64,000 nucleotides of DNA from Mucilaginibacter mali (GTDB lineage: Bacteria > Bacteroidota > Bacteroidia > Sphingobacteriales > Sphingobacteriaceae), in NCBI RefSeq assembly GCF_013283875.1, contig NZ_CP054139.1, positions 4,526,001 through 4,590,000 of the forward strand. Direction: 5' to 3'. Position 1 is the first letter of the stretch. The number at the start of each line of letters is the position of its first letter. Shown here one piece after another: positions 43,031 through 52,637 of this stretch. A model generated the notes under the pieces. That model was not told the DNA's origin. It worked only from the letters and a program-made list of their open reading frames with translations, and made no database searches. A program made the translations under genes and the position numbers.

Positions 43031-43597
43031 ATGGACACCTCGCCACTTTTTCAAACACTTAACAGCATCACCATTTTATCGCAGCCATTAAAAGATGCTA
43101 TTGCCGGTATGCTGGTAGAGGGGCAGGTAAAAAAGAAGCAGCAGATATTAAAAAGCGGGCAGGTATCGCAACGCATCTGTTTTATAAAGCAGGGTTTTGT
43201 ACGTGCCTATTACGATAAAGGCGACAGCACTTTTACTAATTGGTTTATGGATACTGGCGATATCATCATATCGGTTTACAGCTTCTTTTCGCGTAAACCA
43301 TCGTTTGAAAATATCGAAGCTTTGGAAGATTGCACACTGCAATCCATCACCTGGGACCAGTTGCAATATCTGTACAAAACCTTCCCTGAGTTTAACATCA
43401 CCGGCCGCGTGATTACCGAGCAATACTATATTCGCAGCGAGGAACGGGCTATTGATTTGCAGACACTCACCGCCACACAACGTTATGAAAAGTTGCTGGC
43501 GCAATATCCCGGCATCTTGCAAAAAGCTACACTGGGGCAAATTGCCACTTACTTAAGCATTAAGCAGGAGACTTTAAGCAGGATAAGAGCGCGATAG
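43031..43597 (+). CDS. Crp/Fnr-family transcriptional regulator
   Basis: 188 aa from MDTSPLFQTLNSITIL; the frame begins 7 codons earlier at a TTG, but the domain starts here. Cyclic-nucleotide-binding fold (KKQQILKSGQVSQRICFIKQ, GFVRAYYDKGDSTFTNWFMD, EALEDCTLQSITWDQL) followed by a C-terminal HTH (ATLGQIATYLSIKQETLSRI). This short type lacks FNR cysteines and is widespread in the phylum, often next to a gene of detoxification or lipid modification. It is 109 bp before the sterol-desaturase-like gene, its likely target. Confidence 0.85.
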   Translation: MDTSPLFQTLNSITILSQPLKDAIAGMLVEGQVKKKQQILKSGQVSQRICFIKQGFVRAYYDKGDSTFTNWFMDTGDIIISVYSFFSRKPSFENIEALEDCTLQSITWDQLQYLYKTFPEFNITGRVITEQYYIRSEERAIDLQTLTATQRYEKLLAQYPGILQKATLGQIATYLSIKQETLSRIRAR

Positions 43598-43706
43598 CGA
43601 CAGCGGCAATACCCTCACGTCATTGCGGGGCAGTACACTTTTTGACTTAAGTCAAAACTTTTCACCCCATATCCACCCCACCTTTGGTTTATCAAAAATC
43701 AATGTC

Positions 43707-44426
43707 ATGCTTATCGTCATTCTCACCTGCTTCGCTTTTTGTTTCATTATCGAAAAAAGCATCCCCGGCTGGCGCCTGCCCGAAGTGCCTACCTGGATCA
43801 TCCGCGTGCTGGCTATTAATTTTATTCAACTGCTGGTGGTGGTGGCTGCCGGCTTTACCTGGGAAAAATGGCTTTCAACCTATTCGTTGTTTCATCTGTC
43901 GGCACATGTACCAGCATGGGCTGGCGGAATGATCGCCTACTTCGGTGCCACCTTTATATTTTACTGGTGGCACCGCTGGAGGCACGAAAGCGATTTTTTA
44001 TGGACGCGCTTCCACCAGATCCATCACAGCGCCCAGCGTATCGAGGTGATCACGTCGTTCTACAAACACCCGTTGGAGATGACGGTAAACTCCATTATCG
44101 GCAGTTTGCTGGTTTACACATTGCTGGGTTTAAACCCCGAAGCAGGCGCTATTTACACGCTGTGCACTGCCCTGGGCGAGTTTTTCTATCATACCAATGT
44201 AAAAACGCCGCAGTGGGTGGGCTACATTTTTCAGCGCCCCGAGATGCACCGCATACACCACGAATACGAAAAACATAGCAATAATTACGGCGATATTGTT
44301 TGGTGGGATATGTTATTTGGCACTTACAGCAATCCAAAGAATTTTACAACATCCTGCGGTTTCGATACCGAAAAGGAGCTACGGCTGAAGGATATGCTTA
44401 AATTTAAAGATGTTCACAAATGCTGA
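43707..44426 (+). CDS. Sterol desaturase / fatty acid hydroxylase-family membrane protein
   Basis: 239 aa, integral membrane di-iron protein. Start at MLIVILTCFAFCFII (the frame is open 28 codons upstream without membrane segment). Four or so membrane helices. The three histidine boxes are HRWRHE at about residue 91, HQIHHS at about 106, and HRIHHEYEKH at about 183. They bind the di-iron centre used for C-H hydroxylation or desaturation of a lipid, with O2. Substrate unknown: hopanoid, carotenoid and fatty acyl chains are options. Follows a Crp/Fnr regulator. Confidence 0.85.
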   Translation: MLIVILTCFAFCFIIEKSIPGWRLPEVPTWIIRVLAINFIQLLVVVAAGFTWEKWLSTYSLFHLSAHVPAWAGGMIAYFGATFIFYWWHRWRHESDFLWTRFHQIHHSAQRIEVITSFYKHPLEMTVNSIIGSLLVYTLLGLNPEAGAIYTLCTALGEFFYHTNVKTPQWVGYIFQRPEMHRIHHEYEKHSNNYGDIVWWDMLFGTYSNPKNFTTSCGFDTEKELRLKDMLKFKDVHKC

Positions 44427-44468
44427 AAACGATTTTAAAATAATACGTCGAAAACCGGGCATAAATCC

Positions 44469-44476
44469 TATCTTTG
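44469..44476 (+). promoter_or_regulatory. -7 box TATCTTTG for carB
   Basis: Perfect TAnnTTTG match about 160 bp before carB, giving a long leader. The small hairpin CCGAC-GCTGAG-GTCGG follows at once (44481-44496). Confidence 0.5.
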
Positions 44477-44522
44477 CACCCCGACGCTGAGGTCGGGTTT
44501 GCTCGTCCACGGCGCATAGAAA

Positions 44523-44625
44523 TTATAGTTCATAGTTGATGGATCATAGTTCATAGTATTCTACCCAAACAGGCCTTTTATAGCTCAACCGGTATAAGCC
44601 ATGAACCATGAACCATGAACCATAA
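44523..44625. repeat. Imperfect inverted repeat in the carB leader
   Basis: ATAGTTCATAGTTGATGGAT-type left arm (44523-44556) pairs with three tandem CCATGAA units (44599-44625). It could form a long leader hairpin in the carB mRNA or be another dispersed palindrome. Confidence 0.5.
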
Positions 44626-44637
44626 CCTCAAAACACT

Positions 44638-47457
44638 ATGCCCAAAAATAATTCCATCAAATCAGTATTGATCATCGGTTCAGGCCCTATTATTATAGGC
44701 CAGGCCTGCGAGTTTGATTATGCGGGTTCGCAAGCCGCGCTATCGTTAAAAGACGAGGGTATCACCGTATCCATCATTAACAGCAACCCGGCAACCATCA
44801 TGACCGATAAGGTTATTGCCGACCACGTGTACCTGCTGCCCCTTACCTGCGACAGTTTAGAGCAGATACTGCAGGAGCAAAAAATCGACGCTGTATTGCC
44901 TACCATGGGTGGCCAAACTGCGTTGAACCTGTGTATTGAAGCATCGGAACGTGGCATTTGGGAAAAATATGGCGTAGCCGTTGTTGGTGTGGATGTAGCC
45001 GCGATTGAAAAGACCGAAAACCGCGAGGCTTTCCGCCAGCTGATGGTTGATATTGGTGTAGGCGTGGCTAAATCTAAAATAGCCAACTCTTTCCTTGAAG
45101 GGAAGGAGGCCGCGCAGGATATCGGTTTCCCGCTGGTTATACGCCCAAGCTATACACTGGGTGGTAAAGGAGCCGGCTTCGTACATAAAAAAGAAGAATT
45201 TGACCAGGCCCTGAGCCGCGGCTTACAGGCATCGCCAACGCACGAAGTGTTGGTAGAGCAAGCCGTACTGGGCTGGAAGGAATATGAGTTAGAGTTGCTG
45301 CGCGATAATAACGACAATGTAATTATCATCTGCTCTATCGAGAACTTTGACCCAATGGGTATCCACACCGGCGATTCGATCACTGTAGCCCCGGCCATGA
45401 CCCTGAGCGACCGCTGCTACCAGGAAATGCGTAACCAGGCCATCAAGATGATGCGCGCCATCGGTAACTTCGCAGGTGGTTGTAACGTACAGTTCTCGGT
45501 TAACCCGGCCGATGAAAGCATCATCGCTATCGAGATCAACCCGCGTGTATCGCGCTCATCCGCACTGGCATCAAAAGCTACCGGTTACCCTATTGCCAAA
45601 ATTGCCGCTAAGCTGGCCATCGGTTACAACCTGGATGAAATAGAAAACCAGATCACCAAAACCACATCGGCTTATTTTGAGCCTACGCTGGATTATGTGA
45701 TCGTGAAGATCCCACGCTGGAACTTCGATAAATTTAAAGGCGCCAACCGCGAGCTGGGCCTGCAAATGAAATCGGTAGGTGAGGTAATGGGCATCGGCCG
45801 CAGTTTTATAGAAGCGTTGCAGAAAGCCTGCCAGTCGTTAGAGATCGGTCGCGCCGGCTTAGGCGCCGATGGTCGCCAAAGCCGCAACCTGGACGAGATC
45901 ATGCACAGCCTGGAGCACCCAAGCTGGGACAGGCTGTTCCACGTTTACGATGCCATGAGCCTGGGTGTGCCTGTCGAATCTATCCGCAAGGCCACCAAAA
46001 TAGACCGCTGGTTCCTGAACCAGATCCAGGATATCGTTAACATGGAAACCGAGTTGCGCCGCTATTCGCTGAATAATATTCCTGAGGAGTTTTTATTCAC
46101 GCTGAAGCAAAAAGGTTTCTCGGATGTGCAGATCGCCTACATTTTAGGCAACTCTACCACCGAAGAAGATGTTTACCAGCGCCGCAAAGCATTGGGTATG
46201 CACCGCGTTTACAAAATGGTGGATACCTGCGCGGCTGAATTCCAGGCCAAAACGCCGTACTTCTACTCTACCTACGAGGGCGAGAACGAATCGATAGTAT
46301 CAGATAAAAAGAAGATCATCGTATTAGGCTCGGGCCCTAACCGTATAGGCCAGGGTATCGAATTTGATTACAGCTGCGTGCACGGTTTGCTGGCCGCTAA
46401 AGAAACCGGCTTCGAGGCGATCATGATCAACTGTAACCCGGAGACGGTTTCTACCGACTTTAACATGGCCGATAAACTATACTTCGAGCCGGTGTTTTGG
46501 GAACATGTGCGCGAGATCATCGAACTGGAAAAACCGGAAGGTGTTATCGTTCAGTTAGGTGGCCAAACCGCGCTAAAAATGGCCGAGAAGCTGCACCAGC
46601 ACGGCATTAAGATCATCGGTACCAGCTATAATGATATGGATATTGCCGAAGACCGCGGCCGCTTCAGCGATTTGCTGAAGGACCTGGATATCCCTTATCC
46701 GAAATATGGTGTGGCCGAAAGCGCTGAAGAGGCGCTGGAAGTTGCGCACGAAGTTGGCTACCCGGTTCTTGTTCGCCCAAGCTACGTATTAGGCGGCCAG
46801 GGCATGAGCATTGTGATAAACGATGAAGACCTGGAAAAAGCGGTTGTAAACCTGCTGAAAAACCTGCCGGGTAACCGCGTACTGATCGATCACTTCCTTG
46901 ACCGTGCTGCCGAAGCCGAGTCGGATTCGATAAACGATGGCGATGATGTACACATCATTGGTTTGATGGAACACATTGAACCGGCCGGTATCCACTCGGG
47001 CGATTCGAGCGCGGTATTGCCACCGTTCGATCTGTCGGAATCGGTGATCAAACAAATGGAAGAACATACGAAAAAGATTGCCCAGGCCCTAAATGTGCGC
47101 GGCTTGCTGAACATCCAGTTCGCTATCAAAGACGATAAGGTTTATGTGATCGAGGCTAACCCGCGTGCTTCACGTACCGTGCCTTTCATTGCTAAAGCTT
47201 ATGATGTGCCATACATCAACATCGCTGCCAAAGTAATGCTGGGCACCCATAAACTAAAAGACTTTAACATCGAACGCAAACTGAAGGGCTACGCTATTAA
47301 AGAGCCGGTGTTCTCGTTCGATAAGTTCCCTGAAGTAGAAAAAGAATTAGGCCCTGAAATGAAATCGACCGGCGAAGCTATCCGCTTCATCCCGAATCTG
47401 CAGGACGCTTACTTCAGGCACTTGTATAAGGAGAAATCAAGGTATTTATCTAAATAA
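44638..47457 (+). CDS. carB: Carbamoyl-phosphate synthase large subunit, lacking the allosteric domain
   Basis: Makes carbamoyl phosphate from ammonia, bicarbonate and 2 ATP for pyrimidines and arginine. 939 aa. First synthetase half: LIIGSGPIIIGQACEFDYAG, GQTALNLC, PSYTLGGKGAGF, IEINPRVSRSSALASKATGYP. Oligomerisation region about 400-540. Second half: IIVLGSGPNRIGQGIEFDYS, QLGGQTALKMA, RPSYVLGGQGMSIV, VIEANPRASRTVPFIAK. It ends just after the second FDKFPEVEKELGPEMKSTGE, so the C-terminal MGS-like domain (about 130 residues in the 1073-aa E. coli protein) that binds UMP, IMP and ornithine is absent. A terminator follows at once, so it is not a frameshift within view. carA is elsewhere. Confidence 0.96.
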   Translation: MPKNNSIKSVLIIGSGPIIIGQACEFDYAGSQAALSLKDEGITVSIINSNPATIMTDKVIADHVYLLPLTCDSLEQILQEQKIDAVLPTMGGQTALNLCIEASERGIWEKYGVAVVGVDVAAIEKTENREAFRQLMVDIGVGVAKSKIANSFLEGKEAAQDIGFPLVIRPSYTLGGKGAGFVHKKEEFDQALSRGLQASPTHEVLVEQAVLGWKEYELELLRDNNDNVIIICSIENFDPMGIHTGDSITVAPAMTLSDRCYQEMRNQAIKMMRAIGNFAGGCNVQFSVNPADESIIAIEINPRVSRSSALASKATGYPIAKIAAKLAIGYNLDEIENQITKTTSAYFEPTLDYVIVKIPRWNFDKFKGANRELGLQMKSVGEVMGIGRSFIEALQKACQSLEIGRAGLGADGRQSRNLDEIMHSLEHPSWDRLFHVYDAMSLGVPVESIRKATKIDRWFLNQIQDIVNMETELRRYSLNNIPEEFLFTLKQKGFSDVQIAYILGNSTTEEDVYQRRKALGMHRVYKMVDTCAAEFQAKTPYFYSTYEGENESIVSDKKKIIVLGSGPNRIGQGIEFDYSCVHGLLAAKETGFEAIMINCNPETVSTDFNMADKLYFEPVFWEHVREIIELEKPEGVIVQLGGQTALKMAEKLHQHGIKIIGTSYNDMDIAEDRGRFSDLLKDLDIPYPKYGVAESAEEALEVAHEVGYPVLVRPSYVLGGQGMSIVINDEDLEKAVVNLLKNLPGNRVLIDHFLDRAAEAESDSINDGDDVHIIGLMEHIEPAGIHSGDSSAVLPPFDLSESVIKQMEEHTKKIAQALNVRGLLNIQFAIKDDKVYVIEANPRASRTVPFIAKAYDVPYINIAAKVMLGTHKLKDFNIERKLKGYAIKEPVFSFDKFPEVEKELGPEMKSTGEAIRFIPNLQDAYFRHLYKEKSRYLSK

Positions 47458-47475
47458 GGTAAAAGCTTAAAGGTA

Positions 47476-47512
47476 AAAGGCGAAGGGTTTTAGGATTCTT
47501 CGCCTTTTTTTG
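47476..47512 (+). terminator. Terminator after carB
   Basis: AAAGGCGAAG ... CTTCGCCTTT followed by a T run. Confidence 0.8.
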
Positions 47513-47656
47513 TTTCTAAAGTTCCCTCCCTAAAAAGTGATTTTAACACATTGGTTTTAACATAGTTTAACTACTCTTAACCATTGTTTAACAGAAATCT
47601 TGTAACCATTGGCCTACTTTCGGTGTCTTATAAGCAATACTACTATTAACCGAAAA

Positions 47657-50095
47657 ATGAAGCCGATATTCACCATTATATTATCCTGTTTCACCTTATT
47701 TGCTATTGCCCAGGCTCCGGTAAAAAAACTTGAGGCTGTAAAAACCACTACTCCGCCCAAAATAGATGGCTTGCTTGATGACGAAGCCTGGAAGAACGTC
47801 CCCATCGCTACTGATTTTATTGAGAACAATCCCGTAGCCGGTCGCCACGAAAAACCGGAGGAGCGTACCGAGGTAAAAATCGTTTATGATAACAACGCAA
47901 TTTACGTGGCCGCCCGCATGTACGAAACATCCGAAAAAAGGGTAGCACGCGAGTTGACCACGCGCGATAAAATCGCCAACGATGACTTTGTGGGTATCAT
48001 CTTCGATACCTACCTTGACGGACTGAACGGTACCGGTTTTTATACTACTGCCGCGGGCGTGCAATACGATGCCAAATACAGCAACGGCGGTAACGAGGAC
48101 GACACCTGGAACGGCGTTTGGGAAAGCAAGGTAACGGTTGACGATAAAGGCTGGTCTGCCGAGTTTAAGATACCTTACTCTGCCTTGCGCTTCTCAAAAA
48201 AAGATGTGCAGACATGGGGTTTGAACATGGTGCGCCGCCGCCAGTGCACCCAGGCCCAGATGTTTTGGAACGAGCTTGACCCTAAAAAGAATGGGCTGAT
48301 GAACCAGGAGGGGCAGTTAACCAATCTGAAAGATATCACACCGCCGCTGCGCCTGGGTTTTTATCCTTACTTCTCCACCTATCTTAACCATTACCCTTAC
48401 AATACTGCCGACGTTAAAAACACTACAGGATCAGTTAACGGCGGGATGGATGTGAAGTACGGCATCAACGCCAGCTTTACGCTGGATATGACGCTGATCC
48501 CCGACTTCGGGCAGGTGCAATCGGATAATAAGGTTTTGAACCTGACGCCTTTCGAAGTAAAATATACCGAGAACCGCCCCTTTTTTACCGAGGGTACCGA
48601 ACTATTTAACAAGGGTAACCTGTTTTACAGTCGCCGTGTAGGCGGGCAGCCGATTGATTATGGCAATGCCTATAATAACCTGAAACCAGGCGAGGAGGTG
48701 ATCCGTAATCCTACCGAAACGCGCCTGTTAAACGCCACCAAGCTGTCCGGTCGATTATCGAATGGTTTGGGTATCGGCGTGTTCAATGCCATCACCAATT
48801 CGGCTAATGCTATTGTGGAAGATGCCAACGGCAACCGCCGCGAGGTAGAAACATCGCCGTTGACCAATTACAATATCCTGGTGCTCGATCAAAACCTGAA
48901 GAATAATTCGGCTATTACCCTCATTAATACCAATGTGAACCGATTCGGCAAGGATTACAACTCGGATGTAGGTGGTTTGGTGTTTAACCTGAAGAACAAA
49001 GCCAACTCTTACGGTGTGAGCGGTTATGGCTTAATGAGTAACCTGTTTTATACCGACCATACCAAAACCGGTTACAGTTATGAAGTATCTGCCGGGAAAA
49101 CACAGGGCAATTTCACGGCCCAGGTTACCGAGGACCTGGTGAATGATAATTATGATTCAAACGATCTGGGCATCCTGTTCAACAACAATTATTTCGATCA
49201 TAACATCAATCTGCAATACGCCAATTATAAGCCCAAAGGCAACCTGTTCACCAATTGGGGCCTTTATTCAAACATCTATTACTCGCGCATGTACAAGCCG
49301 TCGGCCTTCCAAAAACTGGAGTTGAATTTGGGTAGCTTCTTCCGCTTTAAAAATACCTGGCAGGGTAACATCAACCTGAACAATAACCGAGAGGGTAACG
49401 ACTTCTACGAACCGCGGGTGGCAGGCCGGGTGTTCCGCCGCCCTGAAGAGAATAATCTTAATTTCAATATCAACACCAGTCGCTCGAACCGGCTTAATGG
49501 CTACATATTCGTCGCACTTCGCAATCGGAATAGATTTGCCGGCAAGGGCTACGATGCCGAAGTAGGATACAACCTGCGCGTCACCAACAATTTTGGTATA
49601 GGCGGCGACATTTCGTATACGCCCCGCAGCAACTATGTGGGTTTTTCTACCATGGATACCGTGAGCAATAACCCCATTTTTGCCCGCAGGGATATGCAAA
49701 CGGTCGAGAATATTTTTAACGTAAAATACACGTTCAATAACGTGGCCGGCTTATCGTTCAGGCTGCGCCACTACTGGTCTAAGCTGAACAATAAAGAGTT
49801 TTACGACCTGGCGCAGGATGGCGAGCTGACACATCTTACCTCAACCAATTTCGATCACGCGGTAGATCAAAACTACAACGTGTGGAATATCGATATGATA
49901 TACGAGTGGCAGTTTGCCCCGGGCAGTACGCTTAGCCTGGCCTGGAAAAGCTCGGCGCTTACCAGTTCTAATATTGCCAAATACGGCTACCTAAATAATT
50001 TTGATAATACCTTCAACCAGCCGAAGAATAATAACTACTCGGTTAAAATCTTGTATTATATCGATTATCAGAATTTGAAAAAGAAGCGGGTCTGA
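47657..50095 (+). CDS. DUF5916 outer-membrane protein with N-terminal CBM9-like domain
   Basis: 812 aa from MKPIFTIILSCFTLFAIAQ (signal peptide); the 16-codon longer frame starts at a TTG and spoils the signal. Residues about 25-220 are a CBM9-like module (KIDGLLDDEAWKNVPIATDF, EVKIVYDNNAIYVAARMY, NDDFVGIIFDTYLD, FKIPYSALRFSK). The rest is DUF5916, a predicted beta-barrel (LTPFEVKYTENRPFFTEGTE; many alternating aromatic strands; end YIDYQNLKKKRV). Common in this phylum; function unknown, maybe glycan or peptide handling at the outer membrane. Single gene. Confidence 0.85.
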   Translation: MKPIFTIILSCFTLFAIAQAPVKKLEAVKTTTPPKIDGLLDDEAWKNVPIATDFIENNPVAGRHEKPEERTEVKIVYDNNAIYVAARMYETSEKRVARELTTRDKIANDDFVGIIFDTYLDGLNGTGFYTTAAGVQYDAKYSNGGNEDDTWNGVWESKVTVDDKGWSAEFKIPYSALRFSKKDVQTWGLNMVRRRQCTQAQMFWNELDPKKNGLMNQEGQLTNLKDITPPLRLGFYPYFSTYLNHYPYNTADVKNTTGSVNGGMDVKYGINASFTLDMTLIPDFGQVQSDNKVLNLTPFEVKYTENRPFFTEGTELFNKGNLFYSRRVGGQPIDYGNAYNNLKPGEEVIRNPTETRLLNATKLSGRLSNGLGIGVFNAITNSANAIVEDANGNRREVETSPLTNYNILVLDQNLKNNSAITLINTNVNRFGKDYNSDVGGLVFNLKNKANSYGVSGYGLMSNLFYTDHTKTGYSYEVSAGKTQGNFTAQVTEDLVNDNYDSNDLGILFNNNYFDHNINLQYANYKPKGNLFTNWGLYSNIYYSRMYKPSAFQKLELNLGSFFRFKNTWQGNINLNNNREGNDFYEPRVAGRVFRRPEENNLNFNINTSRSNRLNGYIFVALRNRNRFAGKGYDAEVGYNLRVTNNFGIGGDISYTPRSNYVGFSTMDTVSNNPIFARRDMQTVENIFNVKYTFNNVAGLSFRLRHYWSKLNNKEFYDLAQDGELTHLTSTNFDHAVDQNYNVWNIDMIYEWQFAPGSTLSLAWKSSALTSSNIAKYGYLNNFDNTFNQPKNNNYSVKILYYIDYQNLKKKRV

Positions 50096-50123
50096 GACCT
50101 CTCCCAGGCCCTCTCAGAAGGAG

Positions 50124-50343
50124 CTACTTTGTGGACACAAGTATGCTATAAAGTCGGAGTTTTGCAGGATGGACGAACCTATCAATACAAACCCGGATTT
50201 TAAAGGGGCCTTTGGCGATAAACGGATAGAAAAACGTGCAGTTGTAGCTTTGAGGAAGTTAAGGGCCTGGCCAAGTTCTATAACGTCTATGAAGGTTGGC
50301 TCCTTTATCAGGATAATAGTTAAAGGATGTGTCCACACAGTAG
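50124..50343 (+). mobile_element. 220-bp mini-IS with an IS4/Tn5-like transposase N-terminus
   Basis: Bounded by inverted repeats CTACTTTGTGGACACA and CTACTGTGTGGACACA (15 of 16 identical). Inside, from the ATG at 50169, about 40 codons match the DNA-binding N-terminus of IS4-type transposases (NPDFKGAFGDKRIEKRAVVA, LRAWPSSIT), then sense is lost. It is an internal-deletion derivative, mobile only if a full relative supplies transposase. No target duplication is evident. CCTCTCC / CCTCCCC palindrome pieces lie on both sides. Confidence 0.7.
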
Positions 50344-50458
50344 CCTCCCCTTCGGGGAGGGCAGGGAAGGGTGCATAAAAAATGTAAAGCCCCTGATGGG
50401 CAGGGGCATTTACGAACCAATTATAAACCTAATATGAGAGAGGGTACAAAATTATTGG

Positions 50459-50530
50459 AGGCGTGAGAACGGGATCGAACCGTTGTAAAGCGTTTTGCAG
50501 ACGCCTGCCTCACCACTCGGCCACTCCGCC
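50459..50530 (-). tRNA. tRNA-Cys (anticodon GCA) with an extra base in the acceptor stem
   Basis: Minus strand. Anticodon loop CTGCAAA in stem GGCGT / ACGCT; T arm AACGG-TTCGATC-CCGTT; CCA encoded. The 5' acceptor strand GGCGGAG would need CTCCGCC, but the sequence has CTCACGCC: one additional A (T at 50464 on the plus strand) between CTC and CGCC, which would bulge out. A genuine variant or a sequencing error. Confidence 0.9.
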
Positions 50531-50546
50531 TTGTTATTCATTCGCT

Positions 50547-52025
50547 TCAAATTTGGGCTGATATGGTTTTTTGATAAAAATTTTCACTGTCTTTTTTCCA
50601 TTGGGTGTTAGCCTTATCGTCGGTATAAAGCATATGCCCGGCATAGTAATGGTGCACCTGCAGGCGGTTGTTAAACACGCCACTTGCATTGATCGCCGCT
50701 ACGGCCGTATCTACCGTTGCGGGCGGTGTTGCAAGGTCGTAAGTCCCGCTCACTACCTGCACCCTTAAACGAGGATGCTTGCTCAGCGTATTCTTTAACA
50801 AAGGCACCACGTTTAAATAGCCGTTGCTTGTTGCCGGCCCGTAGTTCCAACCGGGTGTAGCTATGGTAGCCAGGTAGGGCAGGCGATTATTATACGCCAG
50901 GTTTTGCGCGATGTACTGCTGAAATGATTGCGGAAATGTTTTGCGCAACAGCGCTTCACTTGGGTCGGCGGCGTTAGTATTACCGCTTATTCTGCTATCA
51001 TACGTCCCGGTTTGCAGATGAGCATTCTTCAGCAACAGATGCGTAAAACGGGTATCGGTAAGCCGTCCGTTCAGGGCTTGTAATGTGGCTTTATCAATCC
51101 CGGTATAATAACTCAGGGAGTCCAGTACTTCGGCGCTGTTTTTACCATTCTTTAAAAATTGACTATAGGCGCTAAATGCGAAGCGGGATACTTTGGCGTT
51201 CAGCAGCGCGGCATTTAGCGCCTGCAATTGCGGCGCAAGTTGATGGTGATATTGCGCTGCAGCGGCATAAGCTGGCAGGTAATAAGGATACGCATCATCA
51301 TTACCTTTATTAAAGGTGATCAGCCGGTAATCAAGCGCCGGGGAAATTAAGGTTAGTCCTGATAGCGAGGTATGCAGGGTATCCTGCAGGTATGCTGCCA
51401 GTCCCACCGCCCGGGCGGCGCCATAGCTTTCCCCGGCTAAAAATACAGGCGCGTTTTGGCGGTTATTTTCGGAAAGATACTGCTGAATAAACCTGCCGAT
51501 GGCACGGATATCTTCGTGATAGCCATAAAATCGGCGCGCATCGGTACCATCATCGGGGCGGCTGTAGCCTGTGCCCGCCGGGTCGATAAATACCAGGTCG
51601 GTAAAGCCCAGCCAGGTATCGCGGTTATCCGTATACCCTGCCTTACCCGGCACCGCCCGCACCGGCCCGAACGAGCCCATATGCAGCCAGATAGACGATG
51701 ACCCCGGCCCGCCGTTAAAAACAAAAGTTACCGGGCGCTTACCCTGCACGGCCGTGTAAGCGGTGTAAAATAACTTCGCTGAGTGATGGTTGCTGTCGTT
51801 TACAGATACATAACCGGCAGTAGCTTTGTACCGTAGCTGCTTCCCGTTTATCTTTAAATTATGCCACGATGTTGTTGTGTGGAAAGCGTCCTCACCCGCC
51901 AATTGGCAGAGTGATGCCCGGCGTGGTGCAGTGCCCCACGAACTGAAAAACAATACAGTTGCAGCAGCTGCCAGCAGCGCAAAGCAATTTATACGGGACG
52001 TAGTTGTATTAAAAAATGTGTGCAT
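50547..52025 (-). CDS. S10-family serine carboxypeptidase
   Basis: 492 aa, exported (N-terminal hydrophobic stretch FALLAAAATVLFFSS). Alpha/beta-hydrolase of peptidase family S10. FVFNGGPGSSSIWLHMGSFG is the oxyanion and substrate-carboxylate region; the nucleophile Ser is in LAGESYGAARAVG; the catalytic Asp is in GTYDLATPP and His in YYAGHMLY. It removes C-terminal residues from peptides, best in acid conditions, in the periplasm or outside. Single gene, starting just after tRNA-Cys on the same strand. Confidence 0.9.
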   Translation of the reverse strand: MHTFFNTTTSRINCFALLAAAATVLFFSSWGTAPRRASLCQLAGEDAFHTTTSWHNLKINGKQLRYKATAGYVSVNDSNHHSAKLFYTAYTAVQGKRPVTFVFNGGPGSSSIWLHMGSFGPVRAVPGKAGYTDNRDTWLGFTDLVFIDPAGTGYSRPDDGTDARRFYGYHEDIRAIGRFIQQYLSENNRQNAPVFLAGESYGAARAVGLAAYLQDTLHTSLSGLTLISPALDYRLITFNKGNDDAYPYYLPAYAAAAQYHHQLAPQLQALNAALLNAKVSRFAFSAYSQFLKNGKNSAEVLDSLSYYTGIDKATLQALNGRLTDTRFTHLLLKNAHLQTGTYDSRISGNTNAADPSEALLRKTFPQSFQQYIAQNLAYNNRLPYLATIATPGWNYGPATSNGYLNVVPLLKNTLSKHPRLRVQVVSGTYDLATPPATVDTAVAAINASGVFNNRLQVHHYYAGHMLYTDDKANTQWKKDSENFYQKTISAQI

Positions 52026-52367
52026 GGATGGCGATCAAAATTTGTTTTAACGATGTGTTTGTTTTGTGGCAGCAGGCGCCTTAAATCTGTATTAACAACA
52101 GCAACACATGACCTCGCGGGTGCGGGGCATTCGCATTAAAAACATGTATTTGATACCTTGTAAATTCATATTATGATGCAAACATAAATGCTTGTTTTAT
52201 TAAATCCAAGAAAAATCTATAAATTCTATAGACTTAATATAAATTATGATAAATACACTAAGAACCATTTACCATTGCAATCTGCTAAACAAGCAGATGA
52301 TCGCTAAAACAAACCGGTCATTTTTGCGTTCATCAACAAGTATCAACTCATTTAACCTTTCAATAAC

Positions 52368-52634
52368 ATGAAGATCGCCAGGATATTAATTATCGCGATG
52401 CTGATGGCTACAGTAACTGTATCGGTAAATGCCGGCACGGTAACAGCGCCAGCGTCGGTAGTATGGCAGGTAAAATTACCGCCACCACCACCCCATCCCG
52501 GAAAACCGCCGGTTGTAGTTAATCACCGCACAGTGACTGTACGCAAGCCACCGGCACATCCACGCCCGAAGCGATTGCATATCAAGTTGCCCCACGTGAA
52601 ACTGCCGCCACCACCGCCGCATCCACCCTTGTAA
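52368..52634 (+). CDS. Small secreted proline/histidine-rich protein
   Basis: 88 aa. Signal peptide MKIARILIIAMLMATVTVSV then NAG. The mature ~65 residues are rich in Pro, Lys, His and Val, with the unit KLPPPPPHP present twice (about residues 36 and 77) and basic stretches between (RTVTVRKPPAHPRPKRLHI). No family recognised. Low complexity suggests an extended, positively charged periplasmic or surface peptide. The 340 bp before it (52026-52367) hold no other gene. A GTCATTGCGAG-type palindrome and a terminator follow. Confidence 0.5.
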   Translation: MKIARILIIAMLMATVTVSVNAGTVTAPASVVWQVKLPPPPPHPGKPPVVVNHRTVTVRKPPAHPRPKRLHIKLPHVKLPPPPPHPPL

Positions 52635-52637
52635 CTT

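Noticed and set aside
44523..44640. Possible CRISPR-like array from repeated ATGAACC / GTTCATAG units
   Set aside because: Units are 7-8 bp, have no spacers, and pair as an inverted repeat; no cas genes. No CRISPR array is visible anywhere in the window.
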